From NCBI GenBank assembly GCA_019828545.1, contig JACVRA010000210.1, forward strand, positions 620,531-684,530: DNA of 64,000 nt. The letters run 5' to 3'. The first letter of the stretch is position 1. Every line of letters starts with the position of its first letter. The notes under the pieces are model-generated. The model did no database searches. It had not been told where the DNA came from and saw only the letters and a list, made by a program, of their open reading frames with translations. Below are positions 46,691 through 57,158 of the stretch, piece after piece. The position numbers and the translations under genes are program-made. The DNA comes from Paracamarosporium sp. OC-R06-R3. Lineage: Eukaryota > Ascomycota > Dothideomycetes > Pleosporales > Didymosphaeriaceae.

Positions 46691-47685
46691 ATTCGAGCAG
46701 AACCGGTCGATTGGGAAAACATATGCAAAAATGCAGATTAGATCCTGTGATTCTCAGTACTGATTCGATTTTGAACGATGTATTGGTGATCCTAAGCGTA
46801 ACAGGGATGGCGGGAGTCCGTTGCACGCTAGCATACGCGGACACACCATGTGTTCTACTCTAATCTAGCGACCTGTTACACAACAACAGTTAATCCAAGC
46901 ATCAATTGAGACTGTTACAGTTACCACGTAGATAGAAGAAGAGTTCTCGCGCAAACAGATATAAGTACACAGAGGACGAAAGTTTGAAAAGGTCGATCAG
47001 GATTTAATGCACTGCGTGAACACGTTGATGGAGCACAATAAGGTGCCAGACCTTGAACGTATCTCACACAGCGCAGCACCATGCTTTGTGTTGACGGATG
47101 CAGACAGTTTTAAATCAAACATCATGCTACCAAGGCCAAATACTACAAGGTCATTTCATTTACAATACTCTATACTTTTCCTCCCAATGAACCATCTAAT
47201 TTTATCAACACTACATGCCCGAAATAAAAATCCAGCCAAAGCCAAACACCGTCATGTCATTCTCCACCTCTTGTCGATAGATGCCCGTGGAGGTAGGTCG
47301 TAGATCTAATGCCAGAACGCTCAAGGAGAAAATACATAAGAGATTTGAAGTGGTATGATAATATATGTGAGGGAAAGGTACGAGTAAATAGTACTAGGTC
47401 AAAAGCTTGAACACGGCATCGCCCATCATGGGATAGCGCATAATATCTAAGCTTCTGAAAAGGCACTGTGTAAGAAAAAAAATCACCGAGGAGGGGTGAA
47501 GGGTTAGGTCAAGCGCTGAATATACTCGCTATAGAGATCTGCCGGAGAAAGGAAAGATGGCCAGAAGGCTTGGAAGCGAGAGAAGAACGGTAGGGTCACG
47601 AATTATTGTCAATTTGTGCCACACCATTCTTCATCTATTGCTCCCGTGTGTCGGATGCGCTGGCAGGGGTCGAGGAAGATGAGCA
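46691..47685. other. Gap of 1.0 kb, no gene seen
   Basis: The left part is the promoter of the asparagine synthase gene. Only one plus frame of 98 residues (47007-47303) and shorter ones occur, without motif. Local composition is A+T-rich at 47090-47480. Confidence 0.5.
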
Positions 47686-48435
47686 TTACGTATCCAGATC
47701 CTCATGAGGCGTCGCGCCAGTCTTGTTATCCTCTCCGGGCGAGACCTCCGAATGCTGCTCCCAATGGTGCTCGAGATAGGCGTGCTTGTTTTTGTGAGTC
47801 TTGCCGCAACAAGTGAGGTCGGCAGGGATATTTATCTCGTGCTCGCGCTCAGCATGGCTGATGAAGAATCCCCTCCTTTTATATGTCGTACAGTGTGATG
47901 TGCAGATGTGCGGGACGACCCGCCTTTGCAACGGCATCGGCTTCTTGGCTGGGTATTTTCGCTTCTTCCCAGCAGAAGTAGCGACCACGTAATCCTCGTC
48001 TATGGGCGATTCGGCTGGCATCGCTTCGTTCACTGTAATCGAGTTAGTTCGAATCTTGGTAGTCGCTGATGTGATTTACCTACCGCCATCTGGCATGGGT
48101 AGAAGTAAGCCTTGTTTCGACATGTCTATGAGATCGTCTAGATGACCTTTGAAAACGTTTGGGCCGAGTTGCGTGAACAGCGGGATGAGAGACGTGATAT
48201 CCATTCCATAGAGAGCTTGACTCGTGTTGAAGTGGTTGGCAATGAGGCTAACATCATAGAGAACAGCTTGAAAACCGCCGCGTTGATCCTGGGTTGCTTC
48301 AATGAGGTCCTTTGGGTCGATGCCGTTCTGGAGGAACATGTTGATGGTTGCCTTTTGGTGTTCTTGGGGGTGTTGCTGTGGTCCAATGCTAGCACAAGGC
48401 AAATGGCCCTCGATCAGGTGCGCAGAATTGATCAT
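47686..48435 (-). CDS. Unknown protein with cysteine/histidine-rich C terminus
   Basis: Two exons, 48084-48435 and 47686-48032 with a 51-bp intron (GTAGGT...TTACAG), give 232 residues from MINSAHLIEG; an internal start at 48339 (MFLQNGIDPKD) would give 200. The first half is probably helical (DPKDLIEATQ, VLYDVSLIANHF, LDDLIDMSKQGLLLPMPDGG). The second half has a basic patch (AGKKRKYPAKKPMP) and then ICTSHCTTYKRRG, ADLTCCGKTHKNKHAYLEHH and WEQHSE, which could coordinate one or two zinc ions, although the spacing is not a standard C2H2 finger. This layout recalls small fungal DNA-binding or adapter proteins. I do not recognise the family. It is flanked by long gaps, suggesting a lineage-specific gene. 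Confidence 0.55.
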
Positions 48436-50834
48436 TGGGGCTGGGCGACGACAAATAAAATTTATACTCAGGTGGATCAAGGTGCAATGATGGGCTGGGT
48501 GTAGCGATGCGAGTGCACCGAGGAACAGCGTTCGAGGTTCTACTGGCGATGAATGCAATAAGATGACGAAGTGGCAGTATTGCAAGTGCTGGAGAGAAGA
48601 CGGCATAGTGTTCAAAGGACGGAAACGAGTGTCCCTTTTAAATGCGCGCGTCGGTGGCATGCATGAGTAACGGCCTCCCCTGGTCCAGGCGCCTACAGGC
48701 TGACCAGCCGAGCGCGGCTCAGAACATGGCGCACGCGTACCGACTTTACGCCGCAAATGTTCGAGGAACACAATGTTTATTATTATCTCTATCTGATCGT
48801 TTTCACCGCTTAGAGTTCAATAATTCTTGACTAGCAAACAGCACTACCATCACCACTTGCTGGACCCCAGTACACACGTTCTAAGTAGTCCGCCCCAACA
48901 CTTACCAGCGGATCCCTGAGACTACTTTAGGCTACGTTTGTAAGCTTACATCCTGCAGCCCTATGCAAGAACCCGTTTCTGTGTGCACGTGTCTGCCATC
49001 CGAATGTTTCACTCATGAATATAGCACTTCTAGATGAGCGTAGATGTGACGTCGACGCTTTATCATTGAGTAGTTATGCTACTTCTACGCATAATGAAAA
49101 GATTCGGCACAATTCTAGAGAACAGGGGAAGAACTACTTTTGAGCGTCTGTTTCCGACGGCGGGCAGACCAATAAACTGCCTTCCGACCCACCTGAAGAA
49201 ACATCATTTGGTGGCCGCAGCACCTCTCCATACACCGGATGGGTTGGCTCGGGCGCCATTGTCGATCCCGCTGGCGGTGGCGCACGTTCAAGTCCCTATT
49301 TTGACAGCACCTACGCGGTCAACCAGACTTCAGCAGTCCCTACGACATGGATACAGGGGGACGTAGAAGTTCGCTGGACATTGCCGACTTGAACCTCGTG
49401 CTCGCGAAATCGAGCATAAGCAAGTAGCGTGCCCGACGTAATGGTAAAAAGAGCACTCGAAGTTTCGTATGCACTGGTTACTGTACCAGGGAACAGCGCC
49501 GGAAAGAAAACCATGTCAGCCTACATGCGCGCTCTACACCTCTATTCTAGAAATACTGATAGTAAGCGAGTTGTTCTGCATGCTGTCTGACGTCCGGCAA
49601 ATTATGAATGCTCACCCGCATCCCGAAAAAAACTGTACATGATCACGGCTAGGCGTTAGGGAACGGGCGTGGGGGAACACGAAGAGCTTCCAACATCGGC
49701 TGCGTGTTTGTCCACAGGTGCCGTCCGCTCGCCTGGCATGACCACAAAAATCTCCGGTTTGATACTGATTGAGTTACACGAAGTTCAATGATGATGATCT
49801 GTCTTGGAACTTACTTATGGTCTGCAACGTCAACAAAGGCTGACGGCAGAAAGACATCTCGATCTGGTGATGCCATCTTGTAGCGGCGCTGCAATCCAGG
49901 CCAAGCTGGGCTCGGCAGAATTCAGAGAAATACGTGATACTCTGTAATCATTTCTTCCAAATGTCTCTCTGGTTCTAACTTGGGCCCCGAGTTTCAATCT
50001 ACGAAGCTGCGCAAGTACAAGTGCCTAGCGCCGAGAAGAATGTCGTTATAACCCGCAGTCTTGCTTTTGGCGCACCACTACAATTATGTCTCTACTAGCT
50101 AGCTCGCTCGCCCTCTGCGCATGGTACCAACTCATCGTCGTTTCCGGATCGCCACAATGTCTGTCAAAGATGAGACCGCTTAACTCACTTTGGACGGGTG
50201 TTACAAGTAGAGCGCTTGAGAGGGCGCTGGCCTAGCGGCCCGATAAGGATCTAGAGCCAACCTCCCTCCGCCGTCTGACATGCAGAGCGCCATGATGGGG
50301 TCGTAGAAAGTCCCGCGCCCCAAGCAGCGGTCCGTCTTGTGGCGGGTGGGTCACAGACCAGGCGCGGTGTGAGTACCAAAGATCAATAACAAATATTAAA
50401 TCGTCGGAGGATGACGCGCGACCTCGCGCAACTGCGTCGACAAGAGGAATTTCTGGAGGTGTTGCATTGATCTCGGTCGGCGGCCCCATGCGAGATGCGA
50501 AACTCCGCAAGCTTCCTTTTCTTCCATTTCTTTTCTATTGCACTTCCAATGGTTTGACACCAACTTTCCAGCCCCTTGATATCTCCCTTCCAGATCGTCC
50601 ACTTTGTCCTTCTGGTTCCTCAACATTCTCCCTCTACTTACTTGATTGTCATTTCCTAGTTTCTTAAACTTTCCCACTTCAACCCTCAATTCAAACTTTC
50701 CACAATGAGCACGTTCCATGCCCACCACATCGCACATGCCATACTTAAATGCTCTCGAATGGCCTTTGTCTTCTCATCATGAATCCTCTCCTTCATCAGC
50801 TCCCTTCAACGAGAAGCAATAGGTTGTCATCATC
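48436..50834. other. Gap of 2.4 kb, largest gene-free stretch of the window
   Basis: Open frames on both strands stay below 115 residues and none has a domain or an acceptable splice pattern. A polypyrimidine-rich part (50510-50800, many CTTTCC and TTCCATTTC runs) probably belongs to the leader or promoter of the next gene. No tandem or inverted repeat large enough to note was seen. Confidence 0.45.
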
Positions 50835-51322
50835 ATGTCCCCATACAATACCATCCTTCCTGTCCACATCGGCGATGCTACTCTCCAAACCACCTCGGAT
50901 GGTGAAGATGGCACTACTTTGAGCGTCAACGCCACCGTTCCCGCTAGCCGAAACGATAGCACTATGACTCTCAGACAGTACGATGGTTTCGACCAGCACA
51001 TCGATACCAGTATCGCTGTGCTTCAAGGTGCCGAGAACACCTACGACTGCGGTGTTCGGCCTCTTTATACCTGGCACCCGTACATCGACCGGACGATTGC
51101 GCTACTAGGCCTTGCAGTTGGTATCGCTCAGTTCACCCGGGGCTTTATGAACTGGTATCCGGCTTCACACGGTATATACTTTACTTCAACTACATGGACC
51201 CTCGTTCACTAACACATACGCAAGGGACCCGAACGGACGTCAGCATTGTTCTCGACGATGAGCCACGTAGAGCACTGGTATGGTACAATATTCGCATCGC
51301 TTGGCCCCGTAATGTTAAGTGA
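50835..51322 (+). CDS. Small hypothetical protein with one hydrophobic segment
   Basis: Exons 50835-51171 and 51225-51322, joined over a 53-bp intron, give 144 residues. The N-terminal half is polar with many T, S and D residues (TSDGEDGTTLSVNATVPAS). A hydrophobic segment IALLGLAVGIAQFTRGFM (about 94-111) could be a membrane span or a buried helix. The C terminus after the splice, TRTDVSIVLDDEPRRALVW, ends IRIAWPRNVK. The donor (GGTATA) and acceptor (CAAG) are acceptable but not strong. No homologous family is recognised. The pyrimidine-rich DNA upstream is a typical fungal promoter feature and gives modest support. Confidence 0.42.
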
Positions 51323-52103
51323 TTTTATCTCGGCCTTGTTCTTGGTCCGTATACACAATGTCAGTTGTGGTTTGGGGGGGGACGGGGTTAGATATTCGCT
51401 GCCCAAGTCAAGGGCGCTAGGCTGTGTTGTAAGATGATCATAACAATCAATCTATCATTTGCGTCTCTATGTTGTCTGAAAGCCAACGTGGGTTGGAGTC
51501 GTGATATGGTGCTTGGTCACTGCTCTAGCACTCCTAGTGCCCTCCCGTTACTATGGGAAAACATCAGCTGTCGTGCTCCACCACATCCCGCATTTTTAGA
51601 AACATTGTTTCACATGGGACAAACCCATTCCGCTAATATGACACAAGCGAGGTCGCCTCTATTACGCGAAAATCATCGTGGTCACGCGAGATTCAGTTCT
51701 CTCTTTGCCCATACTCCTTCTCAATTCTATCAAATGCCACTTATTCGCCTCAAATATAGTATTTGGTCTTGAAATTCTTGATATACATAACGAGGGAGAT
51801 CGCGCGCCGGTCAAGAATCATAACTTTGCGAATATGGCAAGAGTCTCTCTACGATAAGAAATGGCATGTCTTCGGCTTGTCAACGGTGTCGCACCGCGAG
51901 GATTCAATGTTTACGATAGCGTAAATGAAACATGTTTCTTCGTCACGAGGGCTTCTTGAATTGCCTTTGCTGCACTCGATGTACAGACGAATTTACCTGT
52001 ATTTGAACGGCCCGAGCCGCGACAACCGAGTCATTCGCGTTTTGCCGATCTAGAGCCTGCACATCAGGATTGGCAAACCAATTTCCACCGCCAACCACAA
52101 TTA
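51323..52103. other. Gap of 0.8 kb, nothing recognised
   Basis: It holds one plus frame of 112 residues (51434-51772) without motif. A first exon of the TatD gene further upstream than the one called cannot be excluded here. Confidence 0.45.
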
Positions 52104-53171
52104 ATGACTATGGGAGACAGCCTGTTACATAGTTTACCTACGGATGCGCCACCAAGGGCAAAAACAGAATTGATTTACGCAGATGTGAGTTTTCACACAA
52201 AACTAAACTCAAACACCCATTCGTAATCTAGTATCCTAACGATTAAACAGGTCGCCGTGACAGCCACAGCTAAAGAATTTGCGGGATTCTACCGCAACAA
52301 GCAATACCATGAGCCCGACTTCTCAGCTGTATTGGACCGTGCCTCAGAAGCCAATGTGAAGAGAGTCATGCTTACTGGAATGTCTCTCTCGGACGTCGAG
52401 TTCAATGCCGATATCGCCCGGACAAGACCAAACTCTCAGTGCAGTATCACCGTCGGCGTACACCCATATCATGCACTAGAACCATACGCCAATGGAAGCG
52501 ATGAGAGTGAATATTTCACTTCCATGGCTAAGGCAATCGCCAATTTGCAGTCGGAAAACCCGAAGCTGGTGTCCGCCTTTGGAGAGCTAGGCCTTGATTA
52601 CGATCATCTGGAGTGGGCGAGCAAAGACGTCCAAATTCGGTGCTTCAAAGCTCAGCTTGATTTGTTCGTGGCACAGAAGTACGACCTGCCGCTTTTCCTG
52701 CATTGCCGCGCAGCCTTTGAGGATTTTGTGGCGGTTATTGAACCCTATCTTACCCATCTGCCCCGCAGAGGGTTGGTGCATTCCTTTGTCGGCAGCTCAT
52801 CGCAAATGCAGAAGCTCACGGAGATGGGCTTCAACGTTAGTGTCAATGGCTTCAGTTTCAAGGACCGCGAATCATTGGAGATGGTCGCAGCAGTGCCGCT
52901 GGAGCAACTGCAACTTGAGACGGATGCGCCTTGGGGGTGGATCCAGCCGAGTTCAGAGGTTGCGAAGAGGTACCTTGTGAATGCACCACCATTGCCGGCG
53001 AGCAAGAAGAAGGATAAATTTCAGATGGGGATGATGGTCAAGGAGAGGAATGAAAGCTGTGCCATGAATCAGGTTGCTTTTGTGGTAGCGGGTGTGAAAG
53101 GACTAAGCGTTGATGAAGTCGCGCATGCTGCTTGGCGAAACAGCACAACGATGTTCGGCCTAACAGATTAA
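52104..53171 (+). CDS. TatD-family metal-dependent deoxyribonuclease
   Basis: TIM-barrel Mg/Zn-dependent nuclease of the TatD family (yeast Tat-D/YBL055C, human TATDN1), linked to DNA fragmentation and repair. Exons 52104-52184 and 52251-53171 (66-bp intron, GTGAGT) give 333 residues. Metal-site and family motifs are seen in order: KEFAGFYRNKQYHEPDF, the TVGVHPYHA block, AFGELGLDYD, LPLFLHCRAA, GLVHSFVGS and the terminal QLETDAPWGW. The usual first metal motif of the barrel appears as IYADVAV, where classical members have DxGxN or HxH, so the first metal ligand is altered, as is common in eukaryotic TatD proteins. The start MTMGD at 52104 or the ATG at 52110 are both possible. Confidence 0.86.
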
Positions 53172-53348
53172 GAAACCATGTCTTTAGCGAAAGGTCTTGT
53201 CCTGTAGTTTGAGTGCACGTTCGAAATGCCTTGTGCTCATGCAGGAACACGTGAAGGGTGAGGGGATCATTTGTGCTCACCCTTATCGATAAGCTTCAAA
53301 ATTTCCTCGAAATCGCGGGGTCGTGTTCTTGGATACAAACAATCAACC

Positions 53349-54692
53349 ATGCCTCCCTACGATAGTGACTCCTCCGATGAGGGCGAAGACTATACTGAAA
53401 CCAACACCCTTCTAGGCTACGCGTCAAAAAGCACATCTGGGGACGCGATTTCTCACCTTGGCGGTCTTCCGGTATGTCTCGTTTCATCTTTCCCACTGCA
53501 CGACTAACATACCTTCCAGGCATGGATTGACGACCAGACTGCTCCATCAGGAGCATTGGCAAAATGCAAAGTGTGCAATGGACTTCTGACGCTTCTCCTC
53601 GAACTCAACGGCGACCTTCCTGAACATTTTCCTGGACATGAGAGACGGTTGTACATATGGGCCTGTCGCAAGAAGACGTGCAGGCGGAAGGAAGGTAGTA
53701 TGAGGGGCGTACGAGGTGTGAGAGTAGCAAAAAGATCCAGCAAGATAATAGAGAAGAAGGCGCAAGAGCAAGAGGCTAAGCAAGAAGAGAAGCCGCAGCC
53801 GCAGCTTGGAGAATCGTTGTTCGGAGTGAAAAGTGGAAATGCAGGAGGAGCGCCAAACCCGTTTGCGAACCCATTCGCAACGAGCTCAAATGGCACAGCA
53901 CCGGCCAACCCGTTCGCCTCGGGCAGCGCCAGTGCAAACCCTTTTGCGAGCGTACAGCCGCCGGTAAAGCCCACGCCAGAGGAGAGCAACGATGAGCCCT
54001 CGAAAACACTCCCCGAAACATTCGCATCAAAACTTCGAGTCTCATCGCCACCGCCCTCAACACAGCCCGCGCGACCGCACGAACCCTGGCCTGCAGAATC
54101 AGACTTCCCTCCTGCATACCCACACCATTACCTCGATGCCGAGTACGAGACATTAGACGCACCCTCTACGCCCCAGATACCCGCGAACGCACGAATGGAT
54201 GTGGATACCGAGGCTGGTGGCAGCGGCGGTGGAAAAGAAGACAAGGAAATCTTCGAAAGTTCACTCGACAAAACATTCCAAAAGTTCGCAGACCGCGTTG
54301 GCCAGAACCCTGAGCAGGTGCTCCGGTATGAATTCCAGGGCAAACCGCTACTCTATAGCGATACCGATGTTGTAGGCAAGCTTCTTGCTGCACACTCGGA
54401 GCATGGCTCATCTTCGAATGCAAAGGTCACTACGGTGGGCTCGAGAGGGGGTTCGGGGATGCCGAGATGCCAGAATTGCGGTGCTGATCGTGTATTCGAG
54501 GTGCAGCTTACGCCGCATGCCATTACTGAGCTTGAGGTAGATGAGATGAGCATTGATGGAATGGAATGGGGTACGATCATACTGGGTACTTGCAGCAAGG
54601 ACTGCAAGCCGGCTGATGTGCCTGAGGGTGAGGTCGGGTATGTGGAGGACTGGGTCGGTGTGCAGTGGGAGGAGGTTGCGCCCAAGAAGTAG
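53349..54692 (+). CDS. TSR4: Tsr4/PDCD2-like 40S ribosome assembly chaperone
   Basis: Tsr4 is the dedicated chaperone of ribosomal protein uS5 (Rps2) in yeast, homologous to PDCD2. Exons 53349-53471 and 53520-54692 (48-bp intron) give 431 residues. The N-terminal part has LLGYASKSTS, HLGGLPAW and the zinc-binding CKVCNGLLTLLLELNGDLP followed by RRLYIWACRKKTCRRKEGS, typical of PDCD2 proteins. A long low-complexity middle carries NPFA/NPFAS repeats. The PDCD2_C domain has FQKFADRVGQNPEQVLRY, MPRCQNCGADRVFEVQLTP and WGTIILGTCSKDC, ending WVGVQWEE. Order and length are normal. The NPF repeats are unusual enough to mention; in other proteins NPF binds EH domains. Confidence 0.92.
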
Positions 54693-55156
54693 GGGTGCGA
54701 CTTCTATTCATGAACGAACTCTCTGCACGCTTTAGCAATACTTTTGGAATGATACCCGGTCGTGAGCTTCTCGTCACATCGCTTTGAATTCAATCTGCTA
54801 AGCGGCCCTTTCACAGATCTACGTGCTCTTTGTGACTCTGATGTGCACATATAGCCCAAGCCTTCAAACCATATTCAACAGCGGCTGCTTCTGCAACTCG
54901 AATCTGCCTAATGGCAGTACTAATCCGACACTACGTGGGGGCAGCGCCGTTCTATCCCCGATGTTCGAACCCCACCTCATGTATCTCGCACATCATTCGC
55001 GTGACATTTGACGACAAGCTTGCTTTGTCACTAAGTCGCGGAACCTGGACCTTCGCCCTCCCGATAAGCTTTTAAAATGTAGATAGATGCTCAAGCCGTT
55101 TCCGCCATATTGTCTTGGAAAGAATAAAGAAAAATCTCAAAAAAAAAAAGACTAGA
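54693..55156. other. Intergenic gap TSR4 to monooxygenase
   Basis: No supported gene. An A-run (about 55139-55149) sits directly in front of the next start codon, in the leader. A GTTCGAACC-like tRNA T-loop look-alike at 54964 lacks the rest of a cloverleaf. Confidence 0.5.
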
Positions 55157-56665
55157 ATGACTGTTGACATATCCCCACCACCTCTAAAGGTAGCCATCGT
55201 CGGTGGTGGACCAGGCGGCCTGGGAACGGCCATCGCGTTACAGAAGGTACCGAACGTCGAAGTCACAATCTATGAGCAGGCGAATGTGCTTCGTGAAGTT
55301 GGTGCGGGGATAAGCATAGGATCGAATTCGTGGACGGTGCTGGAGCTCTTGGGCGTTGCAGATGCGGTGGATACTGGGCATGAAACGTGGACGGTGCTGA
55401 ACCTGTACGTTTTGATTTACTTATTTATTCTCAGTCCTTGATGTTCTGATACAAGTGGACTGACGTGGTGGTGATTTCAGCAACGGGAGGTCAGGCGAGG
55501 AAGTGCATCGTAGGGAGAAACCACAGAGCACAAATGGGAGACCGCCAATCCGCACTCAGAGGACGAAGTTGCAGTCTGCGCTGCTTTCGGCTGTGAAGCC
55601 TGGGACGATCAAATTGGCGAAGAAACTCGTGCATATGGAGGACAATGGACCAGCTGGCATTACGTTGACGTTCAAGGACGGCACATCCACCACTGCCGAT
55701 CTCGTCGTGGGTGCAGATGGGATCCGTTCTGTAAGCCTACTTGGAGCTATAGTTTAGTGCTCACACGGTTCTGACCATTGCGAAGGTTGTCCGCGACACC
55801 GCTTTCCCCTCTTACTCATTGAAGTTTACAGGCACAACAATCTGGCGCACTCTACTCCCTTGGTCTTCGGTTTCGGACCTTGATTCTCGCTTCAACACAA
55901 CAGCATGGTGGCACACGCCTACAACGCATGTGTACTTCTCCCCCGTTGGGGAAGGGCTGTGGGAAATTGCTGCACGAGTATGTTGACGTCCCGGTATAAA
56001 GTGTATGTGTCTGAGCTAACTTCGTACCCGCGAGTCTAGGCATGGCATGATCCCGCGGTGCATAGTGCGAGTAAAGTGAGCTGGGGTGTGCCCGTTACGA
56101 ATGAGCATGTTGAGTCTCATTTTACCGTGAGTACTACATTATGATGCTCCACTGTGAGACCGTGAGACTAATTTGGATTGGAACATAGGAATACCTGCCA
56201 GACATTCGGGAAGCTTTGGCAAGAGTACCTGACGGAGGCTGGCGCGAGTTTGCTGCTTTTGCTGGTCCTGAGATGCTAACCCTGACAGCATGGTCGAATC
56301 GAATCGTTCTCGTGGGCGACTCTTCGCACGCGTTGTCTGGTGCGTTCGGCTCCGGCGCGGGCTTCGCCATGGAAGATGGATGGATTCTTGCCCAGGCATT
56401 GGCTTACTACTCCAACGATACTAGTAGAGCATTGTCCCTATTCAATGAGATAAGACTCCCGTACTATGCGAGAATGTACGAGTACTTGGCATCCGAGGCG
56501 GCACGACGAGCAAAGAAGCTAGCAGCTATCGGAGATCCGACGTTTGATGAAAGGGTGAAGAGTAAGGTTATTTCGGACGATGGGGGGAGCTTAAATTGGA
56601 TATATGGGAATGACATAGGAGCTATTTGGAATAGTGCGGTACGAGAAGGCCAGACTAGAGTGTAA
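55157..56665 (+). CDS. FAD-dependent aromatic monooxygenase (salicylate hydroxylase-like)
   Basis: Group A flavoprotein hydroxylase using NAD(P)H. Five exons (55157-55404, 55481-55730, 55786-55977, 56040-56126, 56189-56665) give 417 residues; the introns are 76, 55, 62 and 62 bp. The Rossmann motif VAIVGGGPGGLGTAIAL is at residues 12-28, followed by VTIYEQ. The NAD(P)H/FAD motif ADLVVGADGIRS comes before the third exon, and the second FAD motif VLVGDSSHALSGAFGSGAGF follows with MEDGWILAQAL. These three signatures define the class. The start MTVDISPPPLKV is just before the fold. Substrate unknown; it stands alone without other catabolic genes. The C terminus (EGQTRV) has no peroxisomal signal. 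Confidence 0.87.
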
Positions 56666-57158
56666 AGCTTTAAATTGTCCCTTCATCTGAGCACTCACTT
56701 GTCCTTTAAGTTTGCTTTTCTTTTTCTTTTGTTTGTGCATTCATAACATATAGGTGTTGGTGAAAAGAATGAGTACCACCGCCCTCAGTAACGTGTTAGC
56801 CGGCAACGTACATACGGGGTGTGCAGGATCTTAAGGGTGTTTGTTGACCTTGTGCTGCTAAGCCCACGCTTTCTAAGTGTAGTGAGAAGTAACGTTGCAG
56901 AATGCACATGAAGCGCCCTTACAAGAGGATGCAGTAGTCGGTAGAAGTAACAAATGAAGTACTGATACGTGATGGTTCAAGACAAAGGCATATGACAAGC
57001 AAGTGCGGACGACTGACCACGAAATTGCACACGCGCACAGCCTGAGGATACCGAATTCGTTCCACTTAGCATCGTACCATAATCAAGGATATCAGTGCCG
57101 ACTACGCCATTTACCATTCCTCTAGTTTCTCCAATGCACGCCCAGCTTACCAGGGTAA
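56666..57158. other. Convergent 3' gap
   Basis: This region lies between the 3' ends of the monooxygenase and SRO7 genes. It holds T- and C-rich stretches (CTTTTCTTTTTC near 56715) and no coding frame of note. Confidence 0.5.

Noticed and set aside
54950..54990. Possible tRNA from a GTTCGAACCCC stretch
   Set aside because: No acceptor, D or anticodon stem can be folded around it.
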